Origin: Paenibacillus sp. JNUCC-31
GTDB lineage: Bacteria; Bacillota; Bacilli; Paenibacillales; Paenibacillaceae
DNA: 64,000 bases
NCBI RefSeq assembly: GCF_014844075.1
Contig: NZ_CP062165.1
Location: forward strand, 3,906,001 to 3,970,000
Reading direction: 5' to 3'
Shown here: positions 8,233-17,555 of the stretch, piece after piece
Layout: every line of letters starts with the position of its first letter
Numbering within the stretch: position 1 is the first letter of the stretch
Position numbers and translations under genes: made by a program
The notes under the pieces: generated by a model
The model's database searches: none
What the model saw: the letters and a program-made list of their open reading frames with translations, nothing else
Told to the model about the DNA's origin: nothing

Positions 8233-10512
8233 TTGAGAAAGAGTAAAAAAGTATTATCGAGCCTAACTGCCGCTTTGGTTGCATTAAACGTGCTTGCAGT
8301 ATTTCCGGTACCTGTATCGGCTGCGGACGCTACCAAAGTTAAATTGCGGATCATGGAAACAACGGACATTCATGACAACCTGATTAACTATGACTACTAT
8401 TCCGACAAAGAGACAGACCAGTATGGTCTGGCAAAGACGGCTACGCTGATCAAAAAAGCCCGTGACGAAACTAAGAACAGCCTGCTGTTCGACAACGGTG
8501 ACCTGATCCAGGGTAACCCGCTCGGGGATTATGTAGCGAAGATTGATCCACTCAAAAAGGGTGAAACTCACCCTGTATATAAAGCGATGAACCTGCTTGA
8601 TTATGATGCAGGAAACATCGGTAATCATGAGTTTAACTATGGTTTGGATTTCCTCGACATGACGCTGGAAGGGGCGAACTTCCCTTACATTAATGCCAAC
8701 GTATATGTAGATGACGGCGATGACGATGAGACGAATGACAAGAACTATTTTACTCCGTATAAAATTTTGGACAAAAAAGTGACCGATGAGAGTGGCAAAG
8801 AGCATACGATCAAGGTGGGTGTCATCGGATTTGTACCGCCACAAGTCATGCAGTGGGACAGCGCTAATCTGGAAGGCAAAGTCATTGCCAAGGACATTAT
8901 CGCTACTGCAAAAAAATTCATCCCAAAAATGAAGGCTGAAGGTGCTGACATTATTGTGGCTATTCCTCACTCCGGTTTTGAAGATATCCCGCAAACGGAT
9001 CTGATGGAAAACTCGGTATTGTACCTGAGCCAGGTTGAAGGCATTAACGCCATTCTGTTCGGACATGCTCACAAAGTATTCCCGAGCGCTGATTTTGCGG
9101 GTAAAAAAGGTGTAGACCTTGAAAAAGGTACAATTAATGGTGTTCCTTCCGTTGAACCAGGCTTCTGGGGAGACCACCTTGGTATCATCGATCTGGACCT
9201 CGAGCAGGTAGATGGCAAATGGAAAGTGGTAGACTCCGCAGTGGAGGCACGCCCAATCTATGATACAGCCAACAAAAAAGCGCTGGTAGATGCGGATAAA
9301 GAGATCGTTGATGCTGTTCATGACGAGCATGAAGGTACTCTTAAGTATGTACGTGGTCCAGTTGGTGAAACGACAGCTCCTATCAACAGCTTCTTTGCAC
9401 TGGTTCAGGATGATCCATCCATTCAAATCGTAACGAATGCACAGAAGTGGTATGTTGAAAAACAGATGCAAGGAACAGAATATGAAGGTATACCTGTATT
9501 GTCTGCAGGAGCTCCGTTCAAAGCAGGTGGACGTTCAGGTGCTTCGTATTACACGAATATTCCTAAAGGAACAATTGCCATCAAAAACGTAGCTGACTTG
9601 TACGTGTATCCAAATACGGTACATGCTGTTATGGTTAACGGCGCTGAGCTGAAAGAGTGGCTGGAATGGTCTGCAGGCCAATTCAACCAGATCGACCCGG
9701 CAAAAGGCGGACAACAACAGCTCGTCAATATGGACTTCCCAACGTATAACTTTGATGTTATCGATGGTGTGACTTATCAAATCGATGTAACTCAACCAGC
9801 CAAATACGATGGCAAAGCTACTGTCGTCAATGCATCGGCGAGTCGGATCAAAGACCTGAGCTTTAATGGCAAACCGGTCGATCCAGCACAAAAATTCATT
9901 GTGGCAACGAATAACTATCGTGCTTCTTCGTCCAAATTGGCTAACCCGGACGGTAAACGTATCGTCTTGGCTGCACCGGATGAGAACCGTCAAGTGATCA
10001 TTGATTACATCCGTGAGAACAAAACGATTAACCCGACAGCAGACGGCAACTGGTCGCTTGCACCGATCAAGCCTTCTGCAGGTGTAACTGCCGCAGCGCT
10101 TAACGATCTTGAAGTGGTGTTCGCGTCTTCCCCGGATGCCAAAGCACTGGTAGAGGCGAACCCGGCGATGTCCTTCATTGGTACGAACAAAGATGGTTTT
10201 GCTGAGTATGGCTTGAAATTGACAGGAGAAGCCACAACGACTCCGGAAACGGGTACGGAGCCTGCTCCAACGCCTACAAAGCCGGACCCAACGCCTACTA
10301 AACCGGACCCGACACCTACTAAACCTACAACCAAGCCACAACCTGAGAAACCAACAGGCGGCAAAGTGGTATATGTGGTGAAAAAAGGGGATAACCTTTA
10401 CCGTATCGGTCTGAAATATGGTGTCGACTGGCGCAAGCTGGTTTCCGCAAACAAAATTACAAATGTGCACAATCTTAAAGTTGGACAGAAAATCGTAATT
10501 CCCGCTTCTTAA
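8233..10512 (+). CDS. Secreted 2',3'-cyclic-nucleotide phosphodiesterase/5'-nucleotidase with C-terminal LysM
   Basis: A 759-residue exported enzyme that should release phosphate from (cyclic) nucleotides outside the cell. A signal peptide covers residues 1-31 (cleavage near VSAAD). The calcineurin-like metallophosphatase domain carries METTDIHDN (Asp45, His47), DNGDLIQGNPLGDY, GNIGNHEFNYG, IPHSGFED and FGHAHKVFPS. The 5'-nucleotidase C-terminal domain follows (GAPFKAGGRSGA, VYPNTVHAVMVNGAELKEWL). A repeat linker of PTPTKPD units then leads to a LysM domain (YVVKKGDNLYRIGLKYGVDW) that should hold the protein on peptidoglycan. The start is TTG at 8233 behind GGGAGGGG. The architecture resembles YfkN/CpdB proteins, but LysM anchoring replaces the LPXTG signal seen in some of them. 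Confidence 0.9.
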   Translation: MRKSKKVLSSLTAALVALNVLAVFPVPVSAADATKVKLRIMETTDIHDNLINYDYYSDKETDQYGLAKTATLIKKARDETKNSLLFDNGDLIQGNPLGDYVAKIDPLKKGETHPVYKAMNLLDYDAGNIGNHEFNYGLDFLDMTLEGANFPYINANVYVDDGDDDETNDKNYFTPYKILDKKVTDESGKEHTIKVGVIGFVPPQVMQWDSANLEGKVIAKDIIATAKKFIPKMKAEGADIIVAIPHSGFEDIPQTDLMENSVLYLSQVEGINAILFGHAHKVFPSADFAGKKGVDLEKGTINGVPSVEPGFWGDHLGIIDLDLEQVDGKWKVVDSAVEARPIYDTANKKALVDADKEIVDAVHDEHEGTLKYVRGPVGETTAPINSFFALVQDDPSIQIVTNAQKWYVEKQMQGTEYEGIPVLSAGAPFKAGGRSGASYYTNIPKGTIAIKNVADLYVYPNTVHAVMVNGAELKEWLEWSAGQFNQIDPAKGGQQQLVNMDFPTYNFDVIDGVTYQIDVTQPAKYDGKATVVNASASRIKDLSFNGKPVDPAQKFIVATNNYRASSSKLANPDGKRIVLAAPDENRQVIIDYIRENKTINPTADGNWSLAPIKPSAGVTAAALNDLEVVFASSPDAKALVEANPAMSFIGTNKDGFAEYGLKLTGEATTTPETGTEPAPTPTKPDPTPTKPDPTPTKPTTKPQPEKPTGGKVVYVVKKGDNLYRIGLKYGVDWRKLVSANKITNVHNLKVGQKIVIPAS

Positions 10513-10595
10513 GATCCATTAGCGGTAAATGAAGGAGCTGTCTCAAAAGCCCTTGAAAACACCCATCAGTGAAGAGAACTAACACCGATACGTTC

Positions 10596-10645
10596 AAACG
10601 GGACAAAGCAGAGGTTCATCCTGCTTTGTCCCGTTTGCGTTTTTC
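10596..10645 (+). terminator. Strong stem-loop at the transposase 3' end
   Basis: AAACGGGACAAAGCAG (10596-10611) pairs perfectly with CTGCTTTGTCCCGTTT (10621-10636), followed by GCGTTTTT. The right arm overlaps the last transposase codons. It can stop transcripts arriving from the nucleotidase gene and may shield the transposase from outside transcription. Confidence 0.7.
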
Positions 10646-12175
10646 CGTCATTGCGGCTTTTTTGAGCAGGTTGTGGGCAAGGCAAAGCCACCCGACCTCC
10701 AAGCTTACTTTTTGCAAGCCACGAAGCAGGAATCTTCGGAATCCCCGATTGTTTTTCATTTGCCCAAACACACTTTCAGGCTCAATCATGCGCCGAACCG
10801 ACAGCGTGTATCCTTCCTCGCTACGGAGGCGTTCTCGCATCTCGTTTTTTTGCCGCATGTAGGTCAGGCTGATCGCAATCTCCCGGTCACCTTGGGCCTT
10901 GGTACATGTAGCTTTCAAGGGGCACTGGCTACAACCCTCACTTCGATAATGACGTGTCCGAATCGTGTAGCCACTCTCCGTCACCGTCCGGCTTTCATAC
11001 CGAAAAGGTAACGTTTGTCCCGCCGTACAGGTCCACGTATCTAACGTTTCGTTGTAGCTCCAGTTATCCACTTTACCGATGGCTTGCTGAAAAGCCCTTG
11101 TTTTTTCTTTGTGGTATGTCCCATATTTGACGATGGCCTGAATGTTTTTCTCTTCCAAATAGCTGTAATTCTCTTCGCTGCCATACCCGGCATCGGCAAT
11201 GACGGTCTTCGGTCTTTGGCCAAGCGTTTCTTCCAGATGATCCAGATGGGGTTTCAGACATTTGGTATCCGTAGGTCGCTGGTGTACGCTGTAGCCCAAA
11301 ACAAACTGATTTTCTGTTCCGATCTGTACATTGTATCCAGGCTTCAGTTGACCGTTTCGCATGTGGTCCTCTTTCATTCGCATGAACGTCGCATCCGGAT
11401 CAGTTTTGCTGTAGCTGCCCCGCTCACCGGCGGTTTGGATCTGATATTCATATTTTTGCAGCCGGGGTAGCAAGTCCTTCCGCAACTGACGCACGACTTT
11501 CTTGAGCGTTTTGTTCTTGTTTTTTTCGCTTAGCTTTTCCTCCAATTGCTTGACGGATTGCTCCAGCTTTTCCGCCGTGAGAGCCGAGGCTTCGCCAAGT
11601 TCAGGCAGGTCGGTTCCGGTGTGGAGGGCATCCTCGTCGTTTTCCGCCTCTTCGATGGCTTGAAATAGGGTATGTACTTTTTCTTGTAACTTAGCCTGAT
11701 GCTTGACGACGGCTTTTTTCCACACAAAGGTGTAGCGATTGGCATTCGCTTCCAGCTTGGTTCCGTCCAGAAAATAGTGATCCAACGACACATATTGCTC
11801 CTGAACCAGTAGCTCAAGCACATGGGTAAACACGGTTTCCAATACCTCTTTCATCCGCTCCGAACGGAAACGATTAATGGTACGGAAGTCGGGTTTTTGC
11901 CGCCCGGTGAGCCACATGAACATGATATTTTCGCGAACCGCCTTGGCGATTTGCCGGGAAGAATAGATGCGCTGGGTGTAGGCGTAGATGATGATTTTGG
12001 TGAGCATTTTGGGATGATAGCTGTGGCGTCCACCGCCAGGGTATGCAGCGTTGAAAATGGAGTCGCTCAGGCGGTTAACTGCCTCATTCACGACACGCAC
12101 GAGGTGATTTTCAGGGATATCTGTCTCCAAATCCATTGGCAAGAAAAGTTGATCCATGGTATATTGAATGTACAA
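10616..12175 (-). CDS. IS1182 family transposase
   Basis: A 519-residue DDE transposase, uninterrupted. The N-terminal InsH-like domain contains HPKMLTKIIIYAYTQRIYSS and RQKPDFRTINRFRSERM. The catalytic core shows LDGTKLEANANRY (first Asp), VIADAGYGSEENYSYLEE (second Asp) and PESVFGQMKNNRGFRRF (Glu region). A coiled-coil insertion of about 70 residues with many Glu/Lys lies between the first and second acidic motifs. A cysteine-rich stretch CSQCPLKATCTKAQGD is typical of IS1182/ISL-like transposases. It moves the surrounding element by cutting and joining DNA at the terminal repeats. Confidence 0.92.
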   Translation of the reverse strand: MYIQYTMDQLFLPMDLETDIPENHLVRVVNEAVNRLSDSIFNAAYPGGGRHSYHPKMLTKIIIYAYTQRIYSSRQIAKAVRENIMFMWLTGRQKPDFRTINRFRSERMKEVLETVFTHVLELLVQEQYVSLDHYFLDGTKLEANANRYTFVWKKAVVKHQAKLQEKVHTLFQAIEEAENDEDALHTGTDLPELGEASALTAEKLEQSVKQLEEKLSEKNKNKTLKKVVRQLRKDLLPRLQKYEYQIQTAGERGSYSKTDPDATFMRMKEDHMRNGQLKPGYNVQIGTENQFVLGYSVHQRPTDTKCLKPHLDHLEETLGQRPKTVIADAGYGSEENYSYLEEKNIQAIVKYGTYHKEKTRAFQQAIGKVDNWSYNETLDTWTCTAGQTLPFRYESRTVTESGYTIRTRHYRSEGCSQCPLKATCTKAQGDREIAISLTYMRQKNEMRERLRSEEGYTLSVRRMIEPESVFGQMKNNRGFRRFLLRGLQKVSLEVGWLCLAHNLLKKAAMTEKRKRDKAG

Positions 12176-12467
12176 AGAAACCGTCTCCTTTTGTAAGTGG
12201 TGGGTCGCACTTCCATTTTACCAAAGAACGGTTTCTTTTTGTTTTACAATTTGAAACAAAGGGGCTGTCCCTAGCCATATGATGACTTATGGGACAGCCC
12301 CTTTTTCATCCTATGCGGATACGTTAAAGCATCAGTAACCGTCATAGTTGAAGTCATCAAAACAGTAGAGATAAATTTCAATGCCCATGCTATAATATTT
12401 ACAAACTTTGGGTATATACCAGTAAACATTAATGAGATGGAATCACAAACTGGCAAGGGGGTTCTAC

Positions 12468-13511
12468 ATGAATTGCAGTGGATGCAGTCCAATTCATCCT
12501 ATAGAGGATCAAGGTACCCTGTATATGCGTCCCATCTCCCCCGATTTGCTGGATGCACTGCAAATGCAGGGAAGACATGTCGAACATTCGGATGAACTCG
12601 TCTGGATGCATTTTTTGAATCTGGAATCTGTACAGGGTTGTATAGAGGATATTTTGAAAATTGAGGCGGCTCTGCTGGATAAGCTAATGGTCCAGATCAC
12701 TCCGCTGCATGGTCAGGTAGATGATGACAGCTGGATTAGCCCCTCCATGCAGGAGTCTCGTTTTAAGCATGCGGATCTGGTTTCCATTATCCTGGAACAT
12801 CAATTCAGCAGTTATATGCAGCCGATCGTAGATGCATCGGAGAAGATTATCGGATTTGAATTTTTACTTCGTCCTGCCGATCATGGTAGATTCTTCAGTG
12901 CATATGAATTATTTGAAGTTGCACGGGATACCGGCTTGCATTCTTTTCTGGATCGCACAGCACGTATTGCTGCCATTGAGACGAGTGCCGTTCTTTTACC
13001 GCAGGGTGTCAAACGGTTCGTAAATTTCCTGCCTTCCTCCATCTATAACCCCGAATATTGCCTGACACATACGTTTAAAGCGATTGAACGCCTTTCGCTA
13101 GACCCTAAGGATTTTGTATTTGAAGTGGTGGAAACGGAACAGATTCAGCAAATGTCCATCTTGCAGCATATCTTTGAGGTGTATCGCTCTCATGGAATGT
13201 CGGTTGCCTTGGATGATGTGGGTGCCGGCTTCTCGACAATTGAATTAATGAACCGGTTGGAACCGGATTTTGTCAAAATAGATCGGAGTCTCATTGATCG
13301 TTGTGATCATGATTTGACCAAACAACAGCAAATTATCGATATTGTTGAGATGTCGCGCCGATTTGGCGGGCGGGTACTCGCGGAAGGTATCGAACGAATC
13401 GAGGAGTTTGAATTCTGCCGATCTGTAGGGATCGACCTGGCGCAAGGGTATTACTTTGGAAAGCCGTCGGCATATCCGCCACAAGGACCCTATGGAAAAA
13501 CCTCTGCCTGA
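12468..13511 (+). CDS. EAL domain protein, putative c-di-GMP phosphodiesterase
   Basis: A 347-residue cytosolic protein. Residues 1-100 form an undefined N-terminal part that opens with MNCSGCSP (a CxxC pair), and the rest is an EAL domain that would hydrolyse cyclic di-GMP to pGpG. The signature reads GFEFLLRP in place of EALLR, with the metal-binding Glu kept. FVNFLPSSI, FEVVETEQ, VALDDVGAGFSTIELM, FVKIDRSLID, LAEGIE and AQGYYFGKP supply the other acidic, Asn, Lys and Gln residues, so catalysis looks possible. I chose the ATG at 12468 because AAGGGGG lies six bases ahead; an in-frame ATG at 12432 has no such site. The gene is next to the IS element and followed by a terminator. Confidence 0.85.
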   Translation: MNCSGCSPIHPIEDQGTLYMRPISPDLLDALQMQGRHVEHSDELVWMHFLNLESVQGCIEDILKIEAALLDKLMVQITPLHGQVDDDSWISPSMQESRFKHADLVSIILEHQFSSYMQPIVDASEKIIGFEFLLRPADHGRFFSAYELFEVARDTGLHSFLDRTARIAAIETSAVLLPQGVKRFVNFLPSSIYNPEYCLTHTFKAIERLSLDPKDFVFEVVETEQIQQMSILQHIFEVYRSHGMSVALDDVGAGFSTIELMNRLEPDFVKIDRSLIDRCDHDLTKQQQIIDIVEMSRRFGGRVLAEGIERIEEFEFCRSVGIDLAQGYYFGKPSAYPPQGPYGKTSA

Positions 13512-13538
13512 TACATACAGTAAAATATCGTTAAACCG

Positions 13539-13575
13539 AACAAGCCACTTTGCGTTATGGAAGTGGTTTGTTTGG
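13539..13575 (+). terminator. Terminator behind the EAL gene
   Basis: AACAAGCCACTT (13539-13550) pairs with AAGTGGTTTGTT (13561-13572), ending in a T-rich tail, 28 bases after the EAL stop codon. Confidence 0.7.
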
Positions 13576-13733
13576 CATGCGATGTTAATATTTCACACAA
13601 ATAAATACGCTCTTTCAGCCGATATATAAGGTAGGCCTTCAGACTACATTGATGTCTATATGACACCTGATTTCAGAACAGGAAGGTTCTACATAAAAAG
13701 AAAAAGGGCAGATTTATTTGGAGGGGGAGAAGT

Positions 13734-15833
13734 ATGATGAGTGAAATTCGGGAGAAAGAGCAAGTAAAGGCAGCAACCAAGCCTGCCAAATCCAAAGATC
13801 ATAAACCGAAAAAGAAGAACAAGAAGAAAAAAGGTTTCGTCTGGAATATAAGAAATAAATTACTGGTGTCTTTCCTGGCAGTTTTACTGTTGCCTAGTCT
13901 GACCATAGGGATCGTTACGCTGCTTATCGCGGATCATACGGTGGAAGACCAACTGATGGATAGTGCCAAACAAAGTGTGGACACAACGAATTCCATCATT
14001 GAGACACATGTGGATGCGAAGATTAATGATATCAATTATTTTGCCGGTGTGATCGAAAAGGCCGTGATCAAAGGGCAAAGTGACAGTCCTGAACTTGAGA
14101 CGAAACTGAAACAGTATCTAGGACTGCATCCGGATGCTTTAAATATTTTTGTGGGGACCAAAGAGGGCGTGATGGTCCGTGGTAAGGAATCAACGGGTAG
14201 TGCACAAGGGTCCAGTTATGATCCCCGGGAACGGGAATGGTACAAGCTTGCAATGGAGAAACCGGGTACTGCAGTAGTTTCACCCGTGTCCAAGAATACG
14301 GATGGCATTGCGGTTGTATTTGTATCCAAAACGCTTGAAGATCAATCGGGTGTTGTAGGTTTATCCCTGAATCTGACTGAGCTGCGTGAGCAGGCGTCCA
14401 TTAAGGTGGGCAAAGAAGGGTATGTCGTTATCCTTGATTCGGAAAAAAACTATGTCGTATCGCCAGTTGTGGAAGCTGGTACACCAGAACAGACGACAAC
14501 ACTTGATCCAATGTATGAGAGTAATGAAGGCGAGTTCGATTATATCTATAATGAAGATGCCAAAACGATGATTTATTCAACCAATGAAGCGACAGGCTGG
14601 AAAATAGGCGGCACGTTGTTAAAGAGTGAAGTATCCAATGCAAGCAAAGAGATCCGGATAGCAACCTTGATGGTTATCGTGGCGGCTACTTTTCTAACGT
14701 TGTTGTTCATTATCTGGTTTACACGTTCCATGTTGCGTCCAATCAAACGTCTGCAGGAATCCGCGAGAGCCGTGAGCAAAGGTGATCTGACTGTGAAAAT
14801 GGAAACAGGACGCAAAGATGAAGTTGGCGATCTGGCGAAGTACTTTGAGCGAATGGTCGATAATTTGCGAATGATGATTCTGGGTGTACAGGAAACGACA
14901 GAGCAGGTATCTGCCTCCTCGCAAGAATTATCCGCCAGTGCAGATCAAACAACCAAAGCGATTGAACACTCTACAATGGCGATTCAGGAACTTGCCGAAG
15001 GTGCCGAGCAGCAAGTGAAGAGTGTAACGGATGGATCAGGAATGATGAGTCGTATGGCGGAAGATGTTCGCTTGATGTCCGAACGTGTGCAATCTATTAC
15101 AGAGAACATGCGGCACACTTCGGGAGCGGCTTACTCAGGAAATGAGGCTGCAGGCCAGGCTGTGGAACAGATGAACAGCATTCAGGAAACAGTGGAAAAT
15201 CTGGCGACCGTGGTTCAGTCCCTGAATGCCCGGTCCGTCGAGATTGGCAGTATGGTAGATGTAATCGCCACCATCTCAAAACAGACCAACCTGCTTGCCC
15301 TGAATGCTTCTATTGAAGCAGCAAGAGCAGGCGACGCTGGCCGCGGCTTCGCTGTTGTAGCGGGAGAGGTGCGCAAGCTTGCTGAAGAATCGGGGAGCTC
15401 GGCAGCGCAAATTGGTGAGCTGGTTCACAATATCCGTCAGGATATGGATGCTGCTCTGAACGCTATGAATGCAGCTCAGACTCGAGTGGAAGACGGACTT
15501 CAGGCCGTGAACACATCCGGGCAATCCTTTGCCCAGATTCGAGGGGCCGTGGAAGATGCTGTCCATACGCTGGATGACTTGTCCGAAACGACGAAGCAAC
15601 TGGAGAATGGTGCTTCCCACGTTGCCCAAGCAATGAACGATATTTCCATCGTGACCCAGGAATCTGCTGCGAATACGGAATCCGTCTCGGCATCTTCGCA
15701 GGAACAGCTGGCATCGGTGGAAGAGATTGCTTCGTCTTCGGCACATCTGAACAGCATGGCAGAGCAATTGCAAGGGTTGCTGGGGATGTTCAAGATGGTG
15801 GAGGACACACCGAAGGATGGGGACAAGTCCTAA
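13734..15833 (+). CDS. Methyl-accepting chemotaxis protein with dCache-like sensor
   Basis: A 699-residue chemoreceptor. A lysine-rich cytosolic leader (residues 1-40) precedes membrane segment 1 (about 43-66). An extracellular double-Cache-type sensor covers about 70-300, with the [11 protein letters not shown] stretch typical of such domains. Membrane segment 2 is at about 306-328. A HAMP linker follows ([18 protein letters not shown]), then a long signalling helix pair with the hairpin tip [20 protein letters not shown] and [15 protein letters not shown]. It would pass ligand binding to CheA/CheW and be tuned by methylation. GGAGGGGG lies six bases ahead of the start. It is monocistronic; the ligand is unknown. 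Confidence 0.93.
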   Translation: MMSEIREKEQVKAATKPAKSKDHKPKKKNKKKKGFVWNIRNKLLVSFLAVLLLPSLTIGIVTLLIADHTVEDQLMDSAKQSVDTTNSIIETHVDAKINDINYFAGVIEKAVIKGQSDSPELETKLKQYLGLHPDALNIFVGTKEGVMVRGKESTGSAQGSSYDPREREWYKLAMEKPGTAVVSPVSKNTDGIAVVFVSKTLEDQSGVVGLSLNLTELREQASIKVGKEGYVVILDSEKNYVVSPVVEAGTPEQTTTLDPMYESNEGEFDYIYNEDAKTMIYSTNEATGWKIGGTLLKSEVSNASKEIRIATLMVIVAATFLTLLFIIWFTRSMLRPIKRLQESARAVSKGDLTVKMETGRKDEVGDLAKYFERMVDNLRMMILGVQETTEQVSASSQELSASADQTTKAIEHSTMAIQELAEGAEQQVKSVTDGSGMMSRMAEDVRLMSERVQSITENMRHTSGAAYSGNEAAGQAVEQMNSIQETVENLATVVQSLNARSVEIGSMVDVIATISKQTNLLALNASIEAARAGDAGRGFAVVAGEVRKLAEESGSSAAQIGELVHNIRQDMDAALNAMNAAQTRVEDGLQAVNTSGQSFAQIRGAVEDAVHTLDDLSETTKQLENGASHVAQAMNDISIVTQESAANTESVSASSQEQLASVEEIASSSAHLNSMAEQLQGLLGMFKMVEDTPKDGDKS

Positions 15834-15923
15834 CCATAATTAGAAGGAAATAAAGATAGACATTTCTCCTGTAGCCATGTATAAATAGAGCGTCTGGTTT
15901 ATCCGCAGGAATTGCGGTGTAAT

Positions 15924-15962
15924 CATGATCTGGCAGGATTTTCAACTCCTGCTCGAATCATG
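15924..15962 (+). promoter_or_regulatory. Interrupted palindrome in the leader of the arsB-like gene
   Basis: CATGAT (15924-15929) pairs with ATCATG (15957-15962) and GCAGGA (15933-15938) with TCCTGC (15947-15952), giving a nested stem-loop that ends 28 bases before the pump start codon. There is no T run, so it is more likely an operator or leader structure than a terminator. Its role is inferred from position only. Confidence 0.45.
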
Positions 15963-15990
15963 AGGGGAATATAGCGGCGCAGGAGGCTTT

Positions 15991-17283
15991 ATGACGTATA
16001 TAGCAATTCTGATTTTTGTACTGACCATCACACTGGTCATCTGGCAGCCACGTGGATTGGGAATCGGCTGGTCCGCCATGGGTGGGGCTGTGCTGGCATT
16101 AATATGTGGTGTAGTCAGTCTGAACGATGCATCTGATGTGGCATCCATTGTATGGAATGCAACGCTGGCCTTTGTCGGCATTATTATGATTTCATTAATA
16201 CTCGATGAGACAGGTTTCTTTGAATGGGCGGCTCTTCATATGGCAAGATTGGCGGGAGGGAATGGACGCAGACTGTTTATCTATTCCATTTTGCTGGGGG
16301 CGGCGGTGTCCGCTCTCTTCGCCAATGATGGTGCAGCGCTTATCCTGACTCCGATTGTGCTGGCGATGGTACGTGCATTAAAGTTCGATGAGCGCATGGT
16401 GCTCGCCTTTGTTATGGCTAGTGGATTTATCGCAGATACAACCTCGTTGCCGCTGGTGGTCAGCAATCTGGTAAACATCGTATCTGCCGATTATTTCGGT
16501 ATCACCTTTGTGGAATATGCGGTGCGGATGATCGTGCCTAATCTATTTTCGATCGTGGCGAGTACAGGCATGCTATTCTTGTTTTATCGCAAAAGCATCC
16601 CGCTTCGCTATGATATCTCCGCAGCACGTGATCCAAGGGAAGCTATTCGTGACCCTCGGATGTTCCGCATCTCCTGGTTCATGCTGTTGCTGCTATTGGT
16701 TGCCTATGCATCCAGCGAGTTCTTGCCGATTCCGGTATCGGTTATCGTTGGTGCAGTGGCTCTTTTGTTCGCCATATTAGCGAGAAAGAGCGAAGCCGTT
16801 GACATGAAACGCGTGATCAAGGAAGCTCCATGGTCGATTGTGGTGTTCTCGGTGGGCATGTATATCGTTGTATACGGACTACGTAATGCCGGGTTAACCG
16901 ATTACCTAAGCCGCTGGCTTGATGCCATCGCGGATCACGGTCTGCTGGCTGCTTCAATAGGGATGGGCATGATTGCAGCGATATTGTCTTCCGTAATGAA
17001 CAATCTGCCCACTGTGTTAATTAACGCATTGGCGATCCAGGGTGCACACACCGAAGGCATTGTGCGTGAGGCACTGATTTATGCCAATGTGATTGGTTCC
17101 GATTTGGGTCCCAAGATGACCCCGATCGGCTCACTTGCCACATTGCTGTGGCTGCATGTGCTGTCCCGCAAGGGTGTGAAGATTACATGGGGATATTATT
17201 TCAAGGCAGGCATCATTTTAACCATTCCTACATTATTAATCACATTGGCCGGATTGGCGGTATGGTTATGGATTTTGGGTTAG
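15991..17283 (+). CDS. ArsB/NhaD family transporter, putative arsenite efflux pump
   Basis: A 430-residue integral membrane protein with about 11-12 hydrophobic segments. It has ArsB-type stretches: [20 protein letters not shown] near residue 60, [19 protein letters not shown] with the ND pair, [15 protein letters not shown] and [19 protein letters not shown] near residues 365-385. The family moves arsenite/antimonite or, in NhaD-like members, sodium against protons. There is no arsR or arsC next to it, so a substrate other than arsenite cannot be excluded. It is preceded by a GGAGG site and an interrupted palindrome and ends at a strong terminator. Confidence 0.85.
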   Translation: MTYIAILIFVLTITLVIWQPRGLGIGWSAMGGAVLALICGVVSLNDASDVASIVWNATLAFVGIIMISLILDETGFFEWAALHMARLAGGNGRRLFIYSILLGAAVSALFANDGAALILTPIVLAMVRALKFDERMVLAFVMASGFIADTTSLPLVVSNLVNIVSADYFGITFVEYAVRMIVPNLFSIVASTGMLFLFYRKSIPLRYDISAARDPREAIRDPRMFRISWFMLLLLLVAYASSEFLPIPVSVIVGAVALLFAILARKSEAVDMKRVIKEAPWSIVVFSVGMYIVVYGLRNAGLTDYLSRWLDAIADHGLLAASIGMGMIAAILSSVMNNLPTVLINALAIQGAHTEGIVREALIYANVIGSDLGPKMTPIGSLATLLWLHVLSRKGVKITWGYYFKAGIILTIPTLLITLAGLAVWLWILG

Positions 17284-17393
17284 TACAATCGTATCTTACA
17301 TTTTCAACTAGCACAGACCGTTAAGTGTCTGGAGTAGGTAGTGTTTGTAGGGATCGCGCTTATGGTCATGGATGTAGTGGTACTATATACACA

Positions 17394-17423
17394 AACCAAC
17401 CTTTTTAGAAGGTTGGTTTTTTT
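17394..17423 (+). terminator. Terminator behind the arsB-like gene
   Basis: AACCAACCTT and AAGGTTGGTT form a tight hairpin (17394-17420) followed by a run of T. Confidence 0.85.
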
Positions 17424-17512
17424 GTGTTCTGTTTTCCTTCCCAAAAGATTCCTTAATAGAACGAATACACGATCACTTCCTAACTATTAGGAAAGAGTAT
17501 AGGCTTGGTGGA

Positions 17513-17527
17513 TATAAAGCGCTTGCA
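17513..17527 (+). promoter_or_regulatory. Possible cre site for catabolite control
   Basis: TATAAAGCGCTTGCA resembles the CcpA target consensus TGAAAGCGCTTTCA, with the central AAGCGCTT kept. It lies about 30 bases ahead of the regulator start codon at 17556, a good position for carbon-catabolite repression of a sugar operon. Inference from sequence match and context. Confidence 0.5.
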
Positions 17528-17555
17528 TTACTATGAGTGTAAGGAGGAAGCCAAA

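Larger units (their letters stand above)
10531..12304 (-). mobile_element. IS1182-type insertion sequence, apparently intact
   Basis: The element is bounded by imperfect inverted repeats: GGAGCTGTCTCAAAAG at 10534-10549 and, inverted, GGGGCTGTCCCATAAG at 12301-12286, 13 of 16 bases alike. A full-length transposase gene lies between them on the - strand. The right end also carries a subterminal inverted copy (GGGGCTGTCCC at 12261-12271) that can fold with the terminus into a long hairpin. I could not identify a target duplication with confidence. The left end is only about 20 bases behind the nucleotidase stop codon, so the element sits where that gene's own terminator would be expected. Confidence 0.85.

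Noticed and set aside
8284..9471. Long open frame of 395 codons on the - strand
   Set aside because: It lies wholly opposite the nucleotidase gene, has no ribosome site or family motif, and reflects codon bias of the real gene.
9535..10470. Open frame of 311 codons on the - strand, Arg/Cys/Phe-rich
   Set aside because: Antisense shadow of the nucleotidase C-terminal half and its repeat linker; no recognisable domain.
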